Positions 22,009 through 25,566 of a stretch of DNA of 25,566 nucleotides are shown here, in pieces. The notes beneath the pieces are model-generated. The model was not told where the DNA came from and searched no databases. It worked only from the letters and a program-made list of their open reading frames with translations. A program made the position numbers and the translations under genes. The DNA is taken from assembly GCA_964607765.1 (NCBI GenBank), contig CAZSNT010000145.1, forward strand, positions 1 through 25,566. The letters are read 5' to 3'. Source of the DNA: CAZSNT01 sp964607765 (lineage in GTDB: Bacteria > Verrucomicrobiota > Lentisphaeria > Oligosphaerales > JABHEG01). Each line of letters starts with the position of its first letter. The first letter of the stretch is position 1.

Positions 22009-22320
22009 ATGGATAAGGCAGCACTCGCGAAGATCATCCGCAACCGGGCACGCGACATGATCGACTCGCCTCCGCACGATGGCCCTGACAGGCAAGCAGC
22101 GCTGGACACAGCGGAGCTGTTGTGTGTGCTTGCGCGTGTCCTCAATGGACGTCCGATCGAGCAGGCATTTGGCGCGCCTGGAGACTGGGGATACGACACG
22201 CCGATCGGGAAGGCCCTGGTGCACCCCCGAGAGACAGCACACTACGGAGACCCCTGCCGCTATTGCGGGACGCCTCACGACGACGTTGCGCCCGGGCCGT
22301 GTCCTGCCCGCGTCAGCTAA
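22009..22320 (+). CDS. small hypothetical protein with cysteine/histidine cluster
   Basis: Protein of 103 residues. The first 60 are helical ('DKAALAKIIRNRARDMIDSP'; 'ALDTAELLCVLARVLNGRPI'), and the end has C-R-Y-C-G-T-P-H and a later Cys, a possible zinc site. AGGAGA lies 6 bases before the ATG, and the in-frame extension upstream runs through the structured region and is rejected. Function is unknown. Confidence 0.65.
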   Translation: MDKAALAKIIRNRARDMIDSPPHDGPDRQAALDTAELLCVLARVLNGRPIEQAFGAPGDWGYDTPIGKALVHPRETAHYGDPCRYCGTPHDDVAPGPCPARVS

Positions 22321-22334
22321 CCAGGAGCACAACC

Positions 22335-22877
22335 ATGTGGTCAAGACGCACGAAACGCGGACATGCCGGGCAGATTGCGACGGTGAAGATGTACCAGCGC
22401 GCCGGCAAGATCGAGGACGCCGAATACCGAGCCTTGCTGTTCAAGGTGACGGGCTACGCGACCTCCACGGACAAACGTCTATCCCAGGACGACTTCGAGC
22501 ACTTCATGTGCGCCCTGGAGGCTCTGGTCGACTACCGGTTCAAGGAGGGCTTCTGCACGATCGAGGATCTGGCCAAAGGCAAGATCCGCAAGCTCGACTA
22601 CTGGCGCCGCAAGTTCCCGAACGACGGCTCGCAGTGGCCCGGGCAGAAGCGCGCCTGGCAAGCCCTCTTCCGGGAGCTCAGCCCCTTCCTGCCCATCGAG
22701 TCGCGGAACTTCCAGTGGCTGCAGGGCTTCGCCTGCCAGGCCTGCCGCCAGCCGATAGACAACATCTGGGCCATGGAGGAGTGGCAGGCCGCCAAACTGA
22801 TCAACGCGCTCAAGGATCGCATCCTGCAGCACGATCCGGACCACGACTTCAGCATGCTCAGATCGGGAACAGCGTGA
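22335..22877 (+). CDS. gemA: GemA-like regulator (Mu gp16, DUF1018)
   Basis: Protein of 180 residues. The N-terminal 70 match GemA/gp16: 'KRGHAGQIATVKMYQRAGKI', 'EDAEYRALLFKVTGYATSTD' and 'LSQDDFEHFMCALEALVDYR'. In Mu, GemA affects host gyrase-related gene expression and DNA topology; the precise action is poorly known. The C-terminal half 'DYWRRKFPNDGSQWPGQKRA' and 'GFACQACRQPIDNIWAMEEW' includes a C-Q-A-C pair. The ATG at 22335 follows CCAGGAGCACAACC (AGGAG). Its stop overlaps the SET gene start (TGATG). Confidence 0.82.
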   Translation: MWSRRTKRGHAGQIATVKMYQRAGKIEDAEYRALLFKVTGYATSTDKRLSQDDFEHFMCALEALVDYRFKEGFCTIEDLAKGKIRKLDYWRRKFPNDGSQWPGQKRAWQALFRELSPFLPIESRNFQWLQGFACQACRQPIDNIWAMEEWQAAKLINALKDRILQHDPDHDFSMLRSGTA

Positions 22878-23260
22878 TGGAGATCTACGCGCGTTCAAAA
22901 CAGCTTGTCTATCGCGATTCCAAGATCGCTGGCGTCGGCGTTTTCGCCGCTGAGCCCATTGACCCTGGGGAACTCATTCAGGCCGCTCCCGTTGTGGTCG
23001 CGCCTCCGGAAGGTATGCAGCGCTGGGTATCCCCGGCCACGTACGCCTACGCCAACCTGCACACGGGCGAATGGGGACTGCCTGGTGGCTGCTTCATGTT
23101 CCTGAACCACGCCGGCTCGCCAAACGCCATCTATTCCGTCGACTTTGACGAGCGGATTGCCTTCCTGCTTGCAGCCGCATGCATCAACCCTGGCGACGAG
23201 ATCACCATCGATTACCAGTACGGCGGCGATGCGCCAGATTGGTGGAGGGAGCGCCGTTGA
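22877..23260 (+). CDS. SET-domain protein (putative lysine methyltransferase)
   Basis: Protein of 127 residues that is nearly all SET domain: G-V-G-V-F-A (19-24) and 'EPIDPGELIQAAPVVV' form the SET-N part; 'FMFLNHAGSPNAIYSV' (73-88) holds the N-H-x-x-x-P-N cofactor motif; 'INPGDEITIDYQYG' (103-116) holds the E-L-T-x-D-Y-like motif with the catalytic Tyr113. SET enzymes methylate lysines using S-adenosylmethionine. No post-SET cysteines are present. It is coupled to gemA and followed without a gap by the ASCH gene. Phage SET proteins are uncommon; the substrate could be a host or phage protein. Confidence 0.85.
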   Translation: MEIYARSKQLVYRDSKIAGVGVFAAEPIDPGELIQAAPVVVAPPEGMQRWVSPATYAYANLHTGEWGLPGGCFMFLNHAGSPNAIYSVDFDERIAFLLAAACINPGDEITIDYQYGGDAPDWWRERR

Positions 23261-24108
23261 AAAGCACAAGCCCACTGACAATCCTCGACCTGTTCCAAGT
23301 CGACCACACAGCCCTGCTCTTTGAGCATCTTCAGGATGTCGACGACACTGCCTGTCGCGAGGCGGAGGCGCTGGCTGCCGTCATTGACAAGGGAGCCTGG
23401 CAGGTCACAGAGATGATCCGGCGCTTCCCCCGACGTCGGCGCCGCCTGATCAAGCAGCACAACACCAACGCCCACAGGATTGCCCAGGAGCTGGCGGGGA
23501 TGATCGGCGCCAAGCACTGCAACATCTGTCGGGGTTGGTTCATTCCGGGGGGGAACGAGTTCCGCTGCGATGCGTGCCAGTGGGCCATTGAGGTCAGCAG
23601 GGAAAGTCAACGGCGGTTACGCGAGCGACAGCTACTGCAGGCGCGGAACTTGAGAAGCCGCACTGCGACCTACGGCATCGACCCGGAAGTGCTCGAGCTG
23701 ACTTACCTCTACCCAGTGCTCTCAATCCAGCAGCCCTGGGCGTGGGCAGTCATTCACGGCGGCAAGGACATCGAGAACCGGACTTGGCGCTACCAGCCCA
23801 AGTACCGCGGGCCGCTGCTGATCCACACCGGCAAGCAATGGTACAGCGGCTGGCGGCCGGTCGACCTCCGCCGGGACTATGACGTGGATGCCCCCGATGA
23901 CATGCCGCGCGGCGGCATCGTCGGAACTGTGGACCTGGTCGACGTCGTGACCGACAGCTCGAGCTACTGGTTCAACGGCCCCCTCGGCCTGGTCTTCGCC
24001 AACCCACGCCTCCTGCCATTCACGCCCTGCAACGGCGCCCGCGGGTTCTTCCGACTGCAGCTCAACGAGCAAGGCGTTCTTGCCCCACGGAGGAAGTCCG
24101 CGGTATGA
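23257..24108 (+). CDS. zinc-ribbon plus ASCH-domain protein
   Basis: Protein of 283 residues. Residues 1-80 are helical, 88-107 hold a zinc ribbon (C88, C91, C104, C107), and 152-270 form an ASCH domain: S-I-Q-Q-P-W-A-W (156-163), G-K-D-I-E-N-R (169-175), 'YRGPLLIHTGKQW' (183-195) and a later 'GGIVGTVDLVDVV'. ASCH domains resemble PUA/EVE folds that bind RNA or modified bases; some are amidohydrolases. The start is a TTG with GGAGGGAG 7 bases before it, overlapping the SET stop (TTGA); no ATG suits. Function is inferred only as nucleic-acid binding or base handling. Confidence 0.82.
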   Translation: MKSTSPLTILDLFQVDHTALLFEHLQDVDDTACREAEALAAVIDKGAWQVTEMIRRFPRRRRRLIKQHNTNAHRIAQELAGMIGAKHCNICRGWFIPGGNEFRCDACQWAIEVSRESQRRLRERQLLQARNLRSRTATYGIDPEVLELTYLYPVLSIQQPWAWAVIHGGKDIENRTWRYQPKYRGPLLIHTGKQWYSGWRPVDLRRDYDVDAPDDMPRGGIVGTVDLVDVVTDSSSYWFNGPLGLVFANPRLLPFTPCNGARGFFRLQLNEQGVLAPRRKSAV

Positions 24109-24428
24109 CTTCGACACGCACACGTCCGGGACATCCAGGAAGGGCTGCGCACCCCCGCCAGCGTCATGACATGCCGGCGGTGCGGCGCGAAGTACTTGCG
24201 CAGAAGCGAGAGCAGCTTCGCCTGAATGCACGGCGTGTCATGACAATAAGGCCCTTCGGCGTTCCGCGATCGGAGTACTCGAGTGCACGCCATCGCGCCC
24301 TCTGTCATGACGCCTGCGACGGGTGCGCTGCCGACCTGGAAGTCAGCCCCCGCGGATCCAGATCTCTTTCAGGCTTGCCCTTTTGTCATGACGAATCCAG
24401 GCAGCCGGCTGGGGATCCAGAGAAATGA
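24105..24428 (+). CDS. doubtful Arg-rich reading frame over the palindrome region
   Basis: A 107-codon frame whose ATG overlaps the ASCH stop (ATGA), with GGAGG 11 bases upstream. Against it: third codon positions are mixed, unlike the GC-rich ones nearby; the product is Arg- and Pro-rich without a recognisable fold; and four copies of GTCATGAC run through it. Cysteine-bearing pieces (C-H-D-A-C-D-G-C) and, in another frame, M-T-C-R-R-C-G-A-K-Y hint at a broken or frameshifted zinc-ribbon gene. Without it the 316 bp up to the next gene is non-coding regulatory DNA. Confidence 0.3.
   Translation: MTSTRTRPGHPGRAAHPRQRHDMPAVRREVLAQKREQLRLNARRVMTIRPFGVPRSEYSSARHRALCHDACDGCAADLEVSPRGSRSLSGLPFCHDESRQPAGDPEK
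24163..24392. repeat. four GTCATGAC palindromes upstream of an RHH gene
   Basis: Perfect 8-bp palindromes start at 24163, 24237, 24304 and 24385, 67 to 81 bases apart, with further short palindromes between them (AAGTACTT, GAGTACTC, CTCGAG, AGATCT). They end 33 bases before the ribbon-helix-helix gene, which is where operator sites of an autoregulated RHH protein would lie. Confidence 0.75.
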
Positions 24429-24601
24429 AGGACACTCACATCCAGATCCGCGTCAGCAAGCGGGAGAAACGGGAGTGGAAGGAAGCCGCTGAGCGCTTCG
24501 GCCTCACGCCCCTTTCCAACTACATCCGCTTCTGCGTCTTCTCCGATATCCACGTCCGCAGCAAACGCCGCGCCAAGCCTGAGGGGGGTACTTCATGCTG
24601 A
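24425..24601 (+). CDS. ribbon-helix-helix DNA-binding protein
   Basis: Protein of 58 residues. It opens with a beta strand, K-D-T-H-I-Q-I-R-V, followed by 'SKREKREWKEAAERFGLTPL' and 'SNYIRFCVFSDI', the strand-helix-helix plan of Arc/MetJ/CopG-type repressors, which pair as dimers and insert the strand into the major groove. Codon use fits the phage. The Shine-Dalgarno is weak (GGATCCAGAGAA). The stop overlaps the next start. Likely ligands are the four palindromes just upstream; that is inference. Confidence 0.75.
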   Translation: MKDTHIQIRVSKREKREWKEAAERFGLTPLSNYIRFCVFSDIHVRSKRRAKPEGGTSC

Positions 24602-24921
24602 GGGTAACCGCATCGTGCATCGCGGCGATGAGACGCCACCAGGAGGCCCAGAGACGCCACCAGGAGGCCCAGAGACGCAAGCCGTGTGCTGTGGCCAAGC
24701 TCGAGTCCAAGAAGGTAATGGCCACGCCCTCGCAGATTGAGCAGCGCGTGTTCCAGCAATGGCTGCGCTGTTGGTCCTGCGGGTACACCGACTCCGCCGA
24801 CACCTTCATTGACGGGCGCAACTTCACAATCTGTGCAAACGACACGTACGACTGCCCCTGCTGCGGTAAAACCACCGTCGCAGAGGACTACAGGAGAACC
24901 CGCGAACACAACGACTTTTGA
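24595..24921 (+). CDS. zinc-ribbon protein with N-terminal tandem repeat
   Basis: Protein of 108 residues. Residues about 12-28 contain the repeated word R-R-H-Q-E-A-Q twice, encoded by a 21-bp tandem repeat. The C-terminal half is a zinc ribbon with C-W-S-C and C-P-C-C around 'YTDSADTFIDGRNF'. GAGGGGGG lies 7 bases before the ATG, inside the RHH gene. The ATGs at about 24628 and 24718 are alternative starts that would remove part or all of the repeat. Confidence 0.65.
   Translation: MLRVTASCIAAMRRHQEAQRRHQEAQRRKPCAVAKLESKKVMATPSQIEQRVFQQWLRCWSCGYTDSADTFIDGRNFTICANDTYDCPCCGKTTVAEDYRRTREHNDF
24630..24678 (+). repeat. 21-bp tandem repeat in coding sequence
   Basis: Two exact copies (24630-24650 and 24651-24671) and a 7-base partial third. 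The unit begins GAGACGCCACC and keeps the reading frame, adding seven residues per copy. Copy number could vary by slippage. Confidence 0.9.
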
Positions 24922-24932
24922 GGAGCTGACGC

Positions 24933-25124
24933 ATGCCCCCTGTCACACTGACGATCGAGATTGCCAAAACGAGGAAGGCCCAAGCCGAGTTCGCGTGCTT
25001 CATGGCCAGGATGTCTGGCCGTGAGCCGCCGGAGCGTTGTGAGGTCTGCCAAGGGGTGAAGACCTCGCATGCCGCGCGGAAAGCGCAATGCGTCTGTGGC
25101 GACTGGGAGGCTGACGATGTTTGA
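24933..25124 (+). CDS. small zinc-binding protein
   Basis: Protein of 63 residues with C-E-V-C and C-V-C-G near the end (about 36-55), a possible zinc site, after a helical start ('IAKTRKAQAEFACFMARMSG'). GAGGAG lies 7 bases before the ATG. The stop overlaps the next gene by 8 bases. No family is recognised. Confidence 0.6.
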   Translation: MPPVTLTIEIAKTRKAQAEFACFMARMSGREPPERCEVCQGVKTSHAARKAQCVCGDWEADDV

Positions 25125-25311
25125 CGAACTTGCTAAGCTGTTCGACCAGGTTTCGACGGACGCAGCCATGATGGCAGTCAACGCCCGGAAGACGGCCAAG
25201 GGGACGATGGCCCCCGATAACTACGGCAGAGACTGGGTAGAGCGCTGGGACCGCATCGCGCACAACCTGAACCGCGCGAACGCCATGGTGGCCGGCCTGC
25301 GCCAGCAGTAG
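25117..25311 (+). CDS. small hypothetical protein
   Basis: Protein of 64 residues, helical throughout: 'MFDELAKLFDQVSTDAAMMA' then 'WVERWDRIAHNLNRANAMVA'. GGGAGG lies 6 bases before the ATG; the frame's extension upstream overlaps the zinc protein and is rejected. The two-helix layout could form a small bundle. Function is unknown. Confidence 0.65.
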   Translation: MFDELAKLFDQVSTDAAMMAVNARKTAKGTMAPDNYGRDWVERWDRIAHNLNRANAMVAGLRQQ

Positions 25312-25319
25312 GACACAAC

Positions 25320-25541
25320 ATGGCATCACAGACTATCATTGTAGTGGCCGACCAGGTCCCGACAGAGGCGCAGCTGGAGAAGCTCGACAAGGCGAACGTT
25401 GTGCTCGTCAGACAGCCCCAACCAGCGCCAATGGTCATGGAGCTTGTTGCTCCCGATCCCCCCCCACCACTACCAGAGTACCCGCGCAAGCGCAGCCGCA
25501 ACGACCCAACCCACCCCAGGAACGCGTTCCGCCGGCGCTGA
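25320..25541 (+). CDS. small hypothetical protein, last complete gene
   Basis: Protein of 73 residues: N-terminal strand-helix-strand ('SQTIIVVADQVPTEAQLEKL', then N-V-V-L-V), followed by a Pro-rich linker and a basic tail (YPRKRSRNDPTHPRNAFRRR). The first part resembles a small alpha/beta nucleotide-binding-like motif, too short to name. AGGA lies 6 bases before the ATG. The window ends 25 bases later, after GGAAGTAACAGCAGAAGG, likely the next gene's leader. Confidence 0.6.
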   Translation: MASQTIIVVADQVPTEAQLEKLDKANVVLVRQPQPAPMVMELVAPDPPPPLPEYPRKRSRNDPTHPRNAFRRR

Positions 25542-25566
25542 CAGGAAGTAACAGCAGAAGGTCAGG

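Noticed and set aside
24163..24392. CRISPR-like array, because four identical short sequences occur at 67-81 base spacing
   Set aside because: The repeated part is only 8 bases and palindromic, spacing is uneven, and CRISPR repeats are usually over 20 bases with uniform spacers.
1..25566. tRNA or rRNA genes
   Set aside because: No cloverleaf, CCA-ended acceptor or rRNA-like sequence was noticed on either strand; no computed search could be run.

Overview
The window is a large part of a Mu-like transposable phage or prophage with high-GC DNA. The host cannot be named from the sequence. A Gram-negative host is an inference, from the Mu-type gene set and from signal-peptide proteins. The marks of the group are a DDE transposase of MuA type next to a MuB-type AAA+ ATPase, a Gam-like and a GemA-like protein, and a head module in Mu order (gp25-, gp27-, gp28-, gp29/gpF-, protease-, capsid-, gp36-, gpG- and gp37-like).

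Layout. From 1 to about 12.06 kb all genes run leftward and form the late operon. Read from its upstream end it holds a patatin-like phospholipase, a small lipoprotein-like protein, a gp25-like coiled coil, a winged-helix protein, both terminase subunits, a fused portal-MuF protein, a protease-scaffold, a decoration-like protein, a signal-peptide protein, the capsid protein, and gp36, gpG and gp37 homologues. Tail genes would follow past base 1. From 12.17 to 13.0 kb there is one rightward membrane protein, a gene-poor stretch and a leftward intrinsic terminator. From 12.97 to 13.8 kb lies the immunity region: a leftward repressor with a zinc-ribbon membrane protein, then an operator/promoter region facing a small HTH gene (Ner/Cro position). 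From 13.8 kb to the end the early operon runs rightward, with MuA and MuB in the middle and many small accessory proteins, several with zinc-binding cysteine pairs. One gene (14630-15070) runs against this operon. A 100-N gap at 14432-14531 is bounded by identical 55-bp repeats.

Early and late blocks diverge from the repressor, unlike Mu itself, where they run the same way; from memory this resembles BcepMu. No phage end (attL/attR), endolysin, holin, Mor or C activator was recognised.

The best leads are: (1) a recurring short motif, R-A-H-S/A or A-N-S, in the protease-scaffold, the portal-MuF linker and the capsid N-terminus, which looks like the prohead-protease cleavage code and would explain how a fused portal-MuF protein is separated; (2) a patatin-like phospholipase in the lysis-cassette position with no visible endolysin; (3) a stand-alone SET-domain protein next to a zinc-ribbon/ASCH protein; (4) a 21-bp palindrome repeated five times across 14.4-16.8 kb; (5) four GTCATGAC palindromes in the 270 bp before a ribbon-helix-helix gene; (6) a head-cluster protein with an apparent Sec signal peptide.
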